Shown here: positions 47,603 through 56,837 of the stretch, one piece after another
Position numbering within the stretch: position 1 is the first letter of the stretch
How the letters are laid out: each line of letters opens with the position of its first letter
Assembly (NCBI GenBank): GCA_001704575.1
Contig: MCAW01000005.1
Coordinates: 1 to 63,801 of the forward strand
From: Methylophilales bacterium LSUCC0135
GTDB taxonomy: Bacteria > Pseudomonadota > Gammaproteobacteria > Burkholderiales > Methylophilaceae
Direction of reading: 5' to 3'
Length of the DNA: 63,801 nucleotides
The notes under the pieces: generated by a model
Told to the model about the DNA's origin: nothing
Seen by the model: only the letters and a program-made list of their open reading frames with translations
Database searches by the model: none
Position numbers and translations under genes: made by a program

Positions 47603-48310
47603 TCAGCCGGCAAGGCCCCGTATCCAGTGCTCGTAAACCCGGTGCGAAACCCGGTTCAGCGCCGCGATTCGCACCGCAAGGTCACGCTGGATTTCCGCGC
47701 CGGTCTGCACGCCCGGACTCGCCATCGATTCACTGATTTCCTCCTGCCCGTTGTCGCACCATACTTTAACCATCTCTTCCGTCATCTCGATATGGCACTG
47801 CAAAGCCAGATGTTTACCGAAGGCATAGGCCTGATTTCGGCAATACGGGCTGGAAAGCAGATGTGCTGCGCCTTCCGGCAGCGCAAAAGTTTCTCCATGC
47901 CAGTGAAAGGCGTTGAAGTGACCAAGGTCGCCGAACCATTTTTGCGCAACCTCTCCCGGCGTCACTTGCACCTCAACCCAGCCGATTTCCTTGACCGGAT
48001 TCCTGCCGACTGTCGCGCCCAGCGCCTTGCTGATCAACTGCCCGCCCAGACAATGGCCGAGAACCGGCACATCCCTTTTCATGGCGTCCTGAATCAGTCT
48101 GACCAAGGGCGCAATCCAGGGCAGATCGTCATTGACGCTCATGGGGCCGCCCATCAGCACCATGCCACTGAAAGCGGCCATATCTGCAGGCAGCGCATCG
48201 CCCTGATCGATGCGAATCATTTGCCAGGGTATATGCTTCTGCGTCAGAAAATCGCCCAGATAACCAGCGCCTTCAGTCAGCGCGTGTCTTACTACCATTA
48301 CAGGTTTCAT
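47603..48310 (-). CDS. Class I glutamine amidotransferase domain protein
   Basis: A 235-residue stand-alone GATase1. The nucleophile elbow is GHCLGGQLISKALGA, with the His-Glu pair in LALQCHIEMTEEMV. Such proteins resemble GuaA-type amidotransferase domains and gamma-glutamyl hydrolases such as PuuD-like enzymes; the acceptor is unknown. It lies 19 bp downstream of rluE on the same strand. Confidence 0.85.
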   Translation of the reverse strand: MKPVMVVRHALTEGAGYLGDFLTQKHIPWQMIRIDQGDALPADMAAFSGMVLMGGPMSVNDDLPWIAPLVRLIQDAMKRDVPVLGHCLGGQLISKALGATVGRNPVKEIGWVEVQVTPGEVAQKWFGDLGHFNAFHWHGETFALPEGAAHLLSSPYCRNQAYAFGKHLALQCHIEMTEEMVKVWCDNGQEEISESMASPGVQTGAEIQRDLAVRIAALNRVSHRVYEHWIRGLAG

Positions 48311-48329
48311 TCACATTTCTCACTGCTCG

Positions 48330-48860
48330 TTAAATAATTTTCCAGACACCCACAGGCAAGCCTTCCAGGGTGTAATTGCCAATGCCATAGCGTATCAGGC
48401 GCAAGGTGGGGAATCCGATTTTAGCTGTCATGCGCCTGACCTGGCGATTCTTGCCTTCGGAAATTCTGATTTCCAGCCAGGAAGTCGGAATCGCCTTGCG
48501 TTCCCTGATCGGCGGCACTCTCGGCCACAAACCATGCGGTTCATCAATCAATCTGACCTGGGCCGGGCGCGTGACAAAATCGCCAAGGTCGACACCGGCC
48601 CGCAACTTTTGCAGCGCAGGCTCATCGGGGACACCTTCCACCTGGGCCCAGTAGGTTTTCAATTCTTTATGCTTCGGATGCGATAAACGGTGCTGCATGG
48701 CACCATCATCGGTTAAAATAAGTAAACCTTCACTATCCGTATCCAGTCTTCCGGCCGCATAGACATCCGGCACAGGGATGTAATCCTTCAGCGTGGGGTG
48801 CTGCGCATGCGCACTGAACTGGCAGATGACGCCATACGGCTTGTTAAACAGAATCAGCAT
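48330..48860 (-). CDS. rluE: 23S rRNA pseudouridine synthase RluE family
   Basis: A 176-residue RsuA/RluE-type synthase without an S4 domain. The catalytic Asp lies in the [18 protein letters not shown] motif near residue 38, and [21 protein letters not shown] is the C-terminal RNA-binding signature. RluE modifies U2457 of 23S rRNA in E. coli. It is divergent from icd across 14 bp. Confidence 0.9.
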   Translation of the reverse strand: MLILFNKPYGVICQFSAHAQHPTLKDYIPVPDVYAAGRLDTDSEGLLILTDDGAMQHRLSHPKHKELKTYWAQVEGVPDEPALQKLRAGVDLGDFVTRPAQVRLIDEPHGLWPRVPPIRERKAIPTSWLEIRISEGKNRQVRRMTAKIGFPTLRLIRYGIGNYTLEGLPVGVWKII

Positions 48861-48874
48861 TTTGAGATTAATCC

Positions 48875-50113
48875 ATGACCACTAAAATCAAGGTCCCCGC
48901 CAAGGGCCAAAAAATCACTGTCAACCCTGACAATTCCCTCAACGTACCCGACCATCCGATTATCCCATTTATCGAAGGTGATGGTATTGGTGTCGACATC
49001 ACGCCGCCAATGATCAGGGTCGTCGACACGGCTGTTGAAAAAGCCTACGGTGGCAAGCGCGCCATTTCATGGATGGAAGTCTATGCCGGCGAGAAAGCCA
49101 CCAAAGTCTACGGCAAGGACACCTGGCTGCCGGAAGAAACCATGCAGGCGGTCAAGGACTACGTGATCTCGATCAAGGGGCCGCTGACGACGCCGGTAGG
49201 CGGCGGCATCCGTTCACTGAACGTCACCTTGCGCCAGGAACTCGACCTCTACGTCTGCCTGCGTCCGGTGCAATATTTCCAGGGCGTTCCAAGCCCGGTC
49301 AAACATCCGGAAAAAACTGACATGGTCATTTTCCGCGAAAACACCGAGGATATTTATGCCGGCATTGAATGGGCAGCCGGCAGCGACGAAGTCAAGAAAG
49401 TCATCAGCTTCTTGAGCGACATGGGCGTCCGCAAGAAAATCCGCTTCCCGGAAAGCTCCGCCATCGGCATCAAGCCGGTCTCGATCGAAGGCAGCAAACG
49501 TCTGGTGCGCAAGGCCATCCAGTACGCCATCGACAACAACCGCAAATCGGTGACGATTGCCCACAAGGGTAATATCATGAAATTCACTGAAGGCGGCTTC
49601 AAGACCTGGGGCTATGACGTAGCCAGGGAAGAATTCGGTGCGGTCGAAATCGATGGCGGGCCATGGTGCAAACTGCCGAACGGCATCATCATCAAGGACT
49701 GCATCGCGGATGCTTTCCTGCAGGAAATCCTGCTACATCCGGCAGATTACGACGTGGTGGCAACGCTTAACCTGAACGGCGATTACATGTCGGATGCGCT
49801 GGCAGCGCAAGTAGGGGGTATCGGCATTGCGCCGGGCGCCAACCTTTCAGACACAACCGCCATGTTCGAAGCGACGCATGGCACTGCACCGAAGATCGCC
49901 GGACAGGATATTGCCAACCCGAGCTCACTGATACTTTCAGCAGAAATGATGCTGCGCCACTTGGGCTGGACTGAAGCTGCAGATCTCGTCATTGAGGGCG
50001 TGGCCAAGGCGATTGCAGCCAAACGGGTGACGCATGACTTCGCATCCCAGATGCAAGGTGCCGAGCTCGTCAGCACATCACAATTCGGCAGCGAAATCAT
50101 CAAGCAGATGTAA
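48875..50113 (+). CDS. icd: NADP-dependent isocitrate dehydrogenase
   Basis: A TCA cycle enzyme of 412 residues, the homodimeric E. coli type. The regulatory serine region [18 protein letters not shown] is conserved, so phosphorylation by AceK would be possible if aceK is present. [16 protein letters not shown] and the C-terminal [20 protein letters not shown] motif are intact. The 14-bp gap to rluE leaves its promoter inside rluE. A 32-bp palindrome ends it. Confidence 0.96.
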   Translation: MTTKIKVPAKGQKITVNPDNSLNVPDHPIIPFIEGDGIGVDITPPMIRVVDTAVEKAYGGKRAISWMEVYAGEKATKVYGKDTWLPEETMQAVKDYVISIKGPLTTPVGGGIRSLNVTLRQELDLYVCLRPVQYFQGVPSPVKHPEKTDMVIFRENTEDIYAGIEWAAGSDEVKKVISFLSDMGVRKKIRFPESSAIGIKPVSIEGSKRLVRKAIQYAIDNNRKSVTIAHKGNIMKFTEGGFKTWGYDVAREEFGAVEIDGGPWCKLPNGIIIKDCIADAFLQEILLHPADYDVVATLNLNGDYMSDALAAQVGGIGIAPGANLSDTTAMFEATHGTAPKIAGQDIANPSSLILSAEMMLRHLGWTEAADLVIEGVAKAIAAKRVTHDFASQMQGAELVSTSQFGSEIIKQM

Positions 50114-50130
50114 AAAAGACGCAGAAAAAA

Positions 50131-50162
50131 ATAAAACGGCCCAATGCATTGGGCCGTTTTAT
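50131..50162. terminator. 32-bp perfect palindrome: bidirectional terminator for icd and the csp gene
   Basis: ATAAAACGGCCCAATG and its exact complement meet at TG/CA with no unpaired loop base in DNA form. The A-run on the left and the T-run on the right give U-tracts to transcripts from both sides. It serves convergent icd and csp. Confidence 0.88.
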
Positions 50163-50186
50163 GAAGTCTGTATTACACCGTAATGC

Positions 50187-50390
50187 TTAAGCTTTCTGAA
50201 TGTTGGAAGCTTGCTTGCCCTTGGGGCCTTCGGTGACATCGAATGTCACACGCTGACCTTCCTTGAGGCTCTTGTAGCCTGACTCTACAATTGCGGAGAA
50301 GTGTGCGAACAAATCGTCACCACCATCATCCGGGGTAATAAAACCAAAACCTTTGGAATCATTGAACCACTTTACAGTACCTGTTGCCAT
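50187..50390 (-). CDS. Cold-shock domain protein (CspA family)
   Basis: A 67-residue single-strand nucleic acid-binding protein. RNP1 KGFGFI and RNP2 DLFAHFS are intact (residues 13-32). Such proteins act as RNA chaperones. A leader of roughly 100 nt from the promoter at 50501-50529 may fold for temperature control. The paralogue type (A, C, D or E) cannot be fixed. Confidence 0.95.
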   Translation of the reverse strand: MATGTVKWFNDSKGFGFITPDDGGDDLFAHFSAIVESGYKSLKEGQRVTFDVTEGPKGKQASNIQKA

Positions 50391-50500
50391 TTAAAACTTC
50401 CTTACTAAATCAAGGGGAGGCACCCCCAAAAGTTTCTAATTCAAGAACTTAAGTCGTCAGTATCGGCTAAAATCAACTCGAATCAAAACGCCTGAACGGA

Positions 50501-50529
50501 TTTTTACTTGCCTTATTTCAATAAGTCAA
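50501..50529 (-). promoter_or_regulatory. Promoter of the cold-shock gene
   Basis: On the minus strand TTGACT (50529-50524), 17 bp, TAAAAA (50506-50501). The resulting leader is about 105 nt and includes a GGGG/CCCC hairpin close to the ribosome site. The 318-bp csp-pilB gap otherwise holds only the pilB promoter. Confidence 0.5.
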
Positions 50530-50561
50530 GAATTATTTGCCGGCCCATTGCCATGTCTAGC

Positions 50562-50577
50562 TGGCACGCTCGCTGCA
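50562..50577 (+). promoter_or_regulatory. Sigma-54-type promoter of pilB-pilC
   Basis: TGGCACGCTCGCTGCA keeps TGGCACG and the -12 TGC with correct spacing, with CTGCA in place of TTGCA. Like the pilA promoter it continues TGTAG. The start would be near 50589, leaving a leader of about 120 nt. Confidence 0.7.
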
Positions 50578-50708
50578 TGTAGTTTTTGCCATCAGATTTG
50601 TAAACTTTACAAACAAAAGACTAGCGTGCATCATCCGGATAGGAAATCAGACTTTACCAGATGAATTCAACTCTCCCCACAGCACGCGGCCAGGAATCGG
50701 AACGTTAG

Positions 50709-52424
50709 ATGGCAACAACGATTTTACCGAACAAGCTGGGCGGTCTTGCGCGCATGCTCGTGCAAGAAAATCTGCTCACCGAAGACGAGGCAACCAGTCT
50801 CCAGACCCAGGCCAACACGCAACATATTCCTTTTGTAAAACAGCTGGTTTCCAGCAACAAACTGAGTGCTGACCGGGTCGCCGTAGCCGCTTCCAATGCT
50901 TTCGGCTTTCCTTTTCTCGATCTCGACGCACTGGATGCCGACTACCTGCCGACCAAAGCAATTGACGCCAAGCTGATGCGATCCAGCTATGTGATGGCAC
51001 TGCAAGGCCGCGGCAATACCCTGTTCGTCGCCATGTCAGACCCGACCAATCTCCATGTGCTGGACGATGTCAAGTTCCAGACCGGGATGACACTGTCGCC
51101 GGTTGTAGTGGAAGACGACAAGCTCGGCAAATGGATAGAACGTGTTGCCGAATCCAGCGAAACCACATTGCAGGCAATCGCTGTCGATGATGAATTCGGG
51201 CTGGATCTCGAAAATGAAGAAGCGAAGGAGGAAACCTCCTCAGTTGAAATCGACGATGCGCCGGTCGTCCGTTATATCCAGAAAGTGCTGATTGACGCCA
51301 TCAACATGGGGGCATCGGATATCCATTTCGAACCCTATGAAAAGTTTTACCGCATTCGCTACCGGGTTGACGGCATTCTGCGCGAAATGGCGCAACCGCC
51401 GTTGGCCATCAAGGAAAAAATGGCCTCGCGCATCAAGGTCATTTCCAATATGGATATTTCCGAAAAGCGCGTGCCGCAGGATGGCCGCATGAAACTGGTT
51501 CTGTCGAAAACTCGACATATCGATTTCCGCGTCAGCTCGCTCCCCATGATTCATGGCGAAAAAATCGTCATGCGTATTCTCGACCCTTCCAGCGCAAAGC
51601 TCGGCATCGAAGCCCTCGGCTACGAGCCTGACCAGAAAGAGGCCTTGCTCAACGCCATTTCTCGTCCCTATGGATTGGTGCTGGTAACCGGTCCGACCGG
51701 TTCCGGTAAAACGGTGTCGCTATACTCTTGCCTCAACCTGCTGAACGACCCCGGCGTCAATATTTCCACTGCCGAAGATCCGGCCGAAATCCCGCTTGCC
51801 GGCATCAATCAGGTCAACGTCAACGACAAGCAAGGTCTGACCTTTGCGGCAGCGTTACGCTCTTTCCTGCGTCAGGATCCGGACATCATCATGATCGGCG
51901 AAATCCGCGATCTGGAAACCGCCGACATGGCGATCAAGGCCGCTTCTACCGGCCACATGGTGTTATCGACACTGCACACCAACGACGCACCCTCGACCCT
52001 GACACGACTGATGAACATGGGGGTGGCACCGTTCAATATCGCCTCGGCAGTCTCACTGATTACGGCGCAACGTTTGGCTAGACGGCTGTGCCCGAGTTGC
52101 AAGGTGCCGCTAGACGTGCCGAAAGAGGCATTGCTGGGCGTCGGCTTCAAGGAAGAAGAGCTCGATGGCAGCTGGCAATTATTCGGTCCCAACGAGAACG
52201 GCTGCGATCTCTGTAATCACGGCTACAAGGGGCGGGTCGGCATCTATCAGGTGATGCCGATCACCGAGGAAATGAGCCGCATCATTCTCAGAAACGGCAC
52301 CGTACACGATCTTGCCGATCAGGCAAGAATCGAAGGCGTTCGCGACCTGCGTCAATCCGGTCTGCTCAAGGTCAAACAGGGGTTGACCTCGATTGCAGAA
52401 GTCGAATCCGTCACCAATGAATAA
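50709..52424 (+). CDS. pilB: Type IV pilus assembly ATPase PilB
   Basis: Powers pilus extension. It has 571 residues: N-terminal T2SSE-N domain (about 1-150), then the ATPase with Walker A GPTGSGKTVSLYS near 328-340 and GEIRDLETADMAIKAASTGH. A four-cysteine zinc site (CPSC and CDLC) lies in the C-terminal domain. It is transcribed with pilC, 9 bp downstream, from a sigma-54-type promoter. Confidence 0.96.
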   Translation: MATTILPNKLGGLARMLVQENLLTEDEATSLQTQANTQHIPFVKQLVSSNKLSADRVAVAASNAFGFPFLDLDALDADYLPTKAIDAKLMRSSYVMALQGRGNTLFVAMSDPTNLHVLDDVKFQTGMTLSPVVVEDDKLGKWIERVAESSETTLQAIAVDDEFGLDLENEEAKEETSSVEIDDAPVVRYIQKVLIDAINMGASDIHFEPYEKFYRIRYRVDGILREMAQPPLAIKEKMASRIKVISNMDISEKRVPQDGRMKLVLSKTRHIDFRVSSLPMIHGEKIVMRILDPSSAKLGIEALGYEPDQKEALLNAISRPYGLVLVTGPTGSGKTVSLYSCLNLLNDPGVNISTAEDPAEIPLAGINQVNVNDKQGLTFAAALRSFLRQDPDIIMIGEIRDLETADMAIKAASTGHMVLSTLHTNDAPSTLTRLMNMGVAPFNIASAVSLITAQRLARRLCPSCKVPLDVPKEALLGVGFKEEELDGSWQLFGPNENGCDLCNHGYKGRVGIYQVMPITEEMSRIILRNGTVHDLADQARIEGVRDLRQSGLLKVKQGLTSIAEVESVTNE

Positions 52425-52433
52425 AGACCGATC

Positions 52434-53645
52434 ATGGCAGTAAGTGCTGGCAAGGAAATCACCTACAACTGGGAAGGCGCGGACAAGAAAGGCAAGCGCG
52501 TCAAGGGCGAGATGAAGGCATCCGGCGAGGCTTTCGTCAAGGTCACGCTGAGGCGCCAGGGCATCAACGTTACCAAAATAAGCAAGCAGAGCCGTTTCAA
52601 ATCCAAAGGCAAGATCACCGAAAAAGACATCACACTGTTTACGCGCCAGCTTGCCACCATGATGAAAGCCGGCGTTCCTTTGCTGCAAGCCTTCGATATC
52701 GTCGGCAAAGGTCACAGCAACCCGGCAATGGCAAAGATGCTGGGCGACATCAAAAGCGACGTTGAAACCGGCAGCAGTCTGAGCCAGGCATTCCGCAAGT
52801 TCCCGCTGCACTTCGATAACCTGTTTTGCAATCTGGTCGGCGCCGGTGAGCAGGCCGGTATTCTGGATGCGCTGCTCGACCGCCTCGCCACCTACATGGA
52901 AAAAACGCTGGCGATCAAGAGCAAGATCAAATCGGCGCTACTCTATCCGACATCCATCATCGTGGTAGCTTTCATCATCACTGCGGTGATCATGATTTTC
53001 GTCGTCCCGGCATTCAAGGAACTGTTCACCAACTTCGGCGCAGACCTGCCGACACCGACCCTCGTGGTGATCGCCATTTCGGATTTCTTCGTCAATTACT
53101 GGTTTGCCATTTTCGGCTCCATCGCCGGTGGCATCTGGTTCTTTTTCTATACCTGGAAGCGCTCGGAGAAAATGCAGGCAACGATGGACCGGCTGCTATT
53201 GAAAGCCCCAATTTTTGGCCACCTGGTCAAAATCGCCACCATCGCCCGCTTTGCCAGAACACTCTCCACCATGTTCGCTGCCGGCGTGCCGCTGGTGGAA
53301 GCGCTCGATTCGGTCGCGGGTGCCTCGGGCAACCATGTCTATTATGAAGCCACCAAAAAAATCCAGACTGAGATCAACACCGGCATCAGTCTCACCGTCG
53401 CCATGCAAAATTCAGAGGTCTTTCCCAATATGGTGTTGCAGATGGTTTCCATCGGCGAAGAGTCCGGCTCGCTCGACGCCATGCTGTCCAAAGTGGCGGA
53501 TTTCTATGAAGAAGAAGTGGATGATGCGGTCGAAGGCTTGTCCAGTCTGATGGAGCCCATCATCATGGTCATCCTCGGCGTGCTGATCGGCGGTTTGGTG
53601 ATTGCCATGTATCTGCCGATTTTCAAGATGGGCGCCGTGGTCTAA
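52434..53645 (+). CDS. pilC: Type IV pilus inner-membrane platform protein PilC
   Basis: A 403-residue T2SF-domain protein with two homologous helical domains and three membrane helices (near 175, 225 and the C terminus). LFTRQLATMMKAGVPLLQAFDIV and its repeat FARTLSTMFAAGVPLVEALDSV are the two domain signatures. It couples PilB/PilT rotation to the pilus. The usual downstream pilD and coaE are absent; a convergent dsbC follows instead. Confidence 0.95.
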   Translation: MAVSAGKEITYNWEGADKKGKRVKGEMKASGEAFVKVTLRRQGINVTKISKQSRFKSKGKITEKDITLFTRQLATMMKAGVPLLQAFDIVGKGHSNPAMAKMLGDIKSDVETGSSLSQAFRKFPLHFDNLFCNLVGAGEQAGILDALLDRLATYMEKTLAIKSKIKSALLYPTSIIVVAFIITAVIMIFVVPAFKELFTNFGADLPTPTLVVIAISDFFVNYWFAIFGSIAGGIWFFFYTWKRSEKMQATMDRLLLKAPIFGHLVKIATIARFARTLSTMFAAGVPLVEALDSVAGASGNHVYYEATKKIQTEINTGISLTVAMQNSEVFPNMVLQMVSIGEESGSLDAMLSKVADFYEEEVDDAVEGLSSLMEPIIMVILGVLIGGLVIAMYLPIFKMGAVV

Positions 53646-53673
53646 GCAAGCGCCTCCCTGAAACTTGCACCTG

Positions 53674-53698
53674 TAAAAACGGCCGGTAGAACCGGCCG
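53674..53698 (-). terminator. Terminator after dsbC
   Basis: On the minus strand CGGCCGGT and ACCGGCCG pair around TCT and are followed by TTTTTA. The plus-strand side lacks a T-run, so it works mainly for dsbC; pilC may end less sharply. Confidence 0.8.
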
Positions 53699-53719
53699 CC
53701 TTCAACCCCTGAACGGGGA

Positions 53720-54460
53720 CTATTTCTTCCGGCCCGCCGCGTTCAGCGCTTTCTCAATCTCGGCCGCAGGATAAGCGCCCAGCATGCGTTTACCGTCAGC
53801 AAAAATCAGGGTTGGGGTACTGGTCACGCCGAGCTTTTGGCCAAGTTCAGCCAGACTCTCCACCGGGGTATCGCAGCTGGTGGTGCCTTTTACCAGCTGA
53901 TTGTTCAGAACCCAGTCCATCCAGGATTTGGCTCGGTCCTGCGAACACCAGATGGCTCTGGCCTTATTACCGGCATCGGGATGCAACTGATCGAGCGGAT
54001 AAAGGAAGGTGTAGACCGTGATATCGGTAATGCCTGCCAGCTCCTTCTGCTCCAGGCGTTTGCAGAACGGGCAATCCGGGTCGGAAAAGACCACCAGCTT
54101 GCGGCTGCCATTGCCCCTGACTACCTTGATCGCCTGATCCAGCGGCAATTTGGAGAAGTCCACGCGCGTCAGTTCGTCCATGCGTTCGCTGGTTACGTTG
54201 CGCTTGGTTTTAGGCTCGATCAGATTGCCTTCGGCGATCAGAAAACTGAATTTCTCGTCTGTATAGATGATCTGGCCACCCATGTAGACTTCATACAGCC
54301 CACTGTAGGAAGTCTTTCTGATGCTGTCCACCTGCACGTTTGGATAAGCCGACTCGATGGCTTTTCTAAGTGCCGCATCGTCGGCATTGGCATAGTTCAT
54401 CAGCAAGGCGCCGCCCATGATGAAACTGCCGATAAAGAAACCAAGTAATTTTTTTTGCAT
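53720..54460 (-). CDS. dsbC: Periplasmic disulfide isomerase DsbC
   Basis: A 246-residue exported thiol-disulfide isomerase. A signal sequence (about 1-26, ending ANA-DD) is followed by the N-terminal dimerisation domain and a thioredoxin fold with the active site CPFC at 130-133 (FSDPDCPFCKRLEQ). A second cysteine pair occurs near ARAIWCSQD and GTTSCDT. A likely client here is LptD, whose gene lies 6 kb away. Confidence 0.94.
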   Translation of the reverse strand: MQKKLLGFFIGSFIMGGALLMNYANADDAALRKAIESAYPNVQVDSIRKTSYSGLYEVYMGGQIIYTDEKFSFLIAEGNLIEPKTKRNVTSERMDELTRVDFSKLPLDQAIKVVRGNGSRKLVVFSDPDCPFCKRLEQKELAGITDITVYTFLYPLDQLHPDAGNKARAIWCSQDRAKSWMDWVLNNQLVKGTTSCDTPVESLAELGQKLGVTSTPTLIFADGKRMLGAYPAAEIEKALNAAGRKK

Positions 54461-54487
54461 GTTTTGCGTCCCGGAGTTGATTGCGAA

Positions 54488-55678
54488 TTAACCTGTAGCC
54501 TGCTGCATGAGCAGTTTTTTGATGTATGTATGCTGGTTGGTCAGGCGTAATCCCCAGTTCCTGACACGTCTGACCAGCGGCTGTGAATGCGAGAACAGCT
54601 CGGAAAGCCCTCGGGTCACCGACTGCATCGCCATCATATCTGTCTTGCGTGCCCGTTCATAGCGCCGTAACAGCATCAGATCGCCCAATGATTGCGGATG
54701 ATGGCGGCCGGCCAGCACCTCAGCCAGCGTTTTGACATCACGAAAGCCGAGATTGACGCCCTGACCGGCAAGCGGATGCACCGTATGCGCAGCATCACCG
54801 ATCAGCGCCAGCCCGGGCCGCACCAGGGCATCAGCGCGTTGCTGGCGCAGCGAGAAAGCACGGGCAGATGTCAGCAGCTTCAGTTTGCCGAGTTTCATGC
54901 CGCCTTTCTGCACTACCCGCTCAGTGAAGGATGGCGCATCCAGCGCCAGCAGTTCACGGGCGAGCGGTTCCTGCGCCGACCACACGATCGAGATGAGGTT
55001 TCCAGGCAACGGCAGCCAGGCCAGCACACCCTCCGCACTGAACCACTGAAAAGCCGTACCACCATGCGGCAACTCCGTCTCAAAATTGGCGACCACGCCC
55101 ATCTGTGCATAATCATGTGTCTGTACACTAATACCGGCTTCGCGCCGCAACCAGGATGCCGCACCATCGGCCGCCACCATCAGGGCCGCGACCAGCCTGC
55201 GTTGATCCGACAGTTGCAGCTGTGACTGCTCCATGGAAAAACTGGCAGCCACCGGCGTCACGCCATCGATCACTTCGACGCCGGAATCATCCAGCGCAGC
55301 CCATAATGCCGCCTCCAGGCGGCCGCTTTCGATGATGAAACCGAGCTGGTCGATATGGGCTTCAGTAGCGTCGAACTGTAAAAAGCCTGCATCTGCATCA
55401 CCGAATATCTGCATCTGTGCAATCGGGCAAAAACGCTGCCGGTCGAGACGCTGCCACACGCCCATGGCAGCGAGCCAGGTGGCGTTGGCCGGGCTGATGG
55501 CGTAAATCCGCGCATCCCATGTCGCGTCATCCGCAACACTCTGCAGCCGTGGCCTGCTCTCGACCAGCGCTACCGTCATCCCCTGCCGGTGCAGTGCCAG
55601 CGCACAGGAAAGGCCGACCAGTCCGCCACCGACGACAACGACATCGAAACACTGATCTGGTAATTTATCCACGGGCAC
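54488..55678 (-). CDS. UbiH/UbiF/VisC-family FAD monooxygenase (ubiquinone hydroxylase)
   Basis: A 396-residue flavoprotein hydroxylase. The dinucleotide motif VVVGGGLVGLSCALALHRQG is at the N terminus and GDAAHTVHPLAGQGVNLGF binds FAD near the C terminus. The GDAAHxxHPLAGQGVNLG form is closer to UbiF/UbiI/UbiM than to UbiH, but the ring position it hydroxylates cannot be told. It overlaps the next gene upstream by 14 bp. Confidence 0.88.
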   Translation of the reverse strand: MPVDKLPDQCFDVVVVGGGLVGLSCALALHRQGMTVALVESRPRLQSVADDATWDARIYAISPANATWLAAMGVWQRLDRQRFCPIAQMQIFGDADAGFLQFDATEAHIDQLGFIIESGRLEAALWAALDDSGVEVIDGVTPVAASFSMEQSQLQLSDQRRLVAALMVAADGAASWLRREAGISVQTHDYAQMGVVANFETELPHGGTAFQWFSAEGVLAWLPLPGNLISIVWSAQEPLARELLALDAPSFTERVVQKGGMKLGKLKLLTSARAFSLRQQRADALVRPGLALIGDAAHTVHPLAGQGVNLGFRDVKTLAEVLAGRHHPQSLGDLMLLRRYERARKTDMMAMQSVTRGLSELFSHSQPLVRRVRNWGLRLTNQHTYIKKLLMQQATG

Positions 55679-56837
55679 CGTAACTCATCTTGTTGATCAG
55701 GAAACGCTTGGCAGGGCCGGCGATATCGAGCAGCCCGAGCCCGGCACCACGCAGGCCGGAAACACCAAGAATCTCGTTGGAAAAGATGTTGACCAGAAAA
55801 TCGGTAAACAGCAGGCCGTGGCTGGTGTCGCGCTGGCGGGTTGCTGCATAAGCCTCCAGCATGGTCGCCGTCCCCCATGAGGCCGGTGATGCCTGCGCAA
55901 TTTGCAGGCTCAGCTCCGAGGCATCGCGCAAACCGACATTGAAACCCTGACCGGCAACCGGATGCATGGTCTGCGCTGCATTGCCGATGACGGCAAAATG
56001 CGGCAGCACGGCCGGCTGTAGCCGCGACAGCCGCAGCGGAAAGCTCATGCGCCTGCCGACGCTGAGAAAACGGCCGACACGGTCGCCGAAATGGCGGTGC
56101 AATTCGGCCAGAAAAACGTCGTCATCGAGCGCCAATATCTGTTTGATCGCCTGCTGTTCGCCGGTCCACACCAGTGAAAAATCGCGTTCACCGTTGGGCA
56201 GCAGCGCCATCGGGCCGGCGGGTGTAAACCGTTCGTAGGCAATGTTGTCATGCGGCAATTCCGCGCTGACCTTGCTCACCAGCGCATCGTGACCATACTC
56301 GCGCGTTTCGCGTTCGAGTCCGGGGATGCTGCCCAAACTTCTGCCGCCATCGGCCAATACCGCTAGCTGGCTGTCGATCGTGACTGTCTGGCCCTGTTGC
56401 GTGAAGGTCAGGCGCGTGCCAGAGTTACCGGGCAGCACTTCGCTGACTTCGGCCTCATGGAGAATCTCTGCTTCCCCATGCTTTGCCAGCGCCTGATCGA
56501 GCACACTGGTAAGCGCCCCGTAGGATGCAACATAACCCAGTGCCTCCAGCCCCTGTTCCTCTGCCTTGAGCAGCGTGCGGCCGATACTGCCACGCTGCGA
56601 AATATGAATCGTATTGATGGCAGTCGCCTGCGCCGCCAGCGGTTCCCAGACACCGAGCCGTTGGAGTATCAAACGGGTCCCGGCAGACAAGGCTAGCGCA
56701 CGTTGGTCCTGATGCGAAGCGCCTTGGGCCCGCGCTTCCAGCAGCGTGCAGGCGACCCCCCGGGATAACAACGACAAAGCCAGTGTCGCACCGACCGGGC
56801 CGCCGCCAATGATGACGATAGCGTGGTTCGCGCTCAT
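55665..56837 (-). CDS. ubiH: 2-octaprenyl-6-methoxyphenol hydroxylase (UbiH-like)
   Basis: A 390-residue FAD monooxygenase with IIGGGPVGATLALSLLSRG at the N terminus and the UbiH-type GNAAQTMHPVAGQGFNVGLRDA near residue 290. It acts in aerobic ubiquinone ring hydroxylation. It is paired with a second hydroxylase downstream (14-bp overlap) and with pepP upstream (ATGA overlap), the classic pepP-ubiH order. Confidence 0.92.
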   Translation of the reverse strand: MSANHAIVIIGGGPVGATLALSLLSRGVACTLLEARAQGASHQDQRALALSAGTRLILQRLGVWEPLAAQATAINTIHISQRGSIGRTLLKAEEQGLEALGYVASYGALTSVLDQALAKHGEAEILHEAEVSEVLPGNSGTRLTFTQQGQTVTIDSQLAVLADGGRSLGSIPGLERETREYGHDALVSKVSAELPHDNIAYERFTPAGPMALLPNGERDFSLVWTGEQQAIKQILALDDDVFLAELHRHFGDRVGRFLSVGRRMSFPLRLSRLQPAVLPHFAVIGNAAQTMHPVAGQGFNVGLRDASELSLQIAQASPASWGTATMLEAYAATRQRDTSHGLLFTDFLVNIFSNEILGVSGLRGAGLGLLDIAGPAKRFLINKMSYGARG

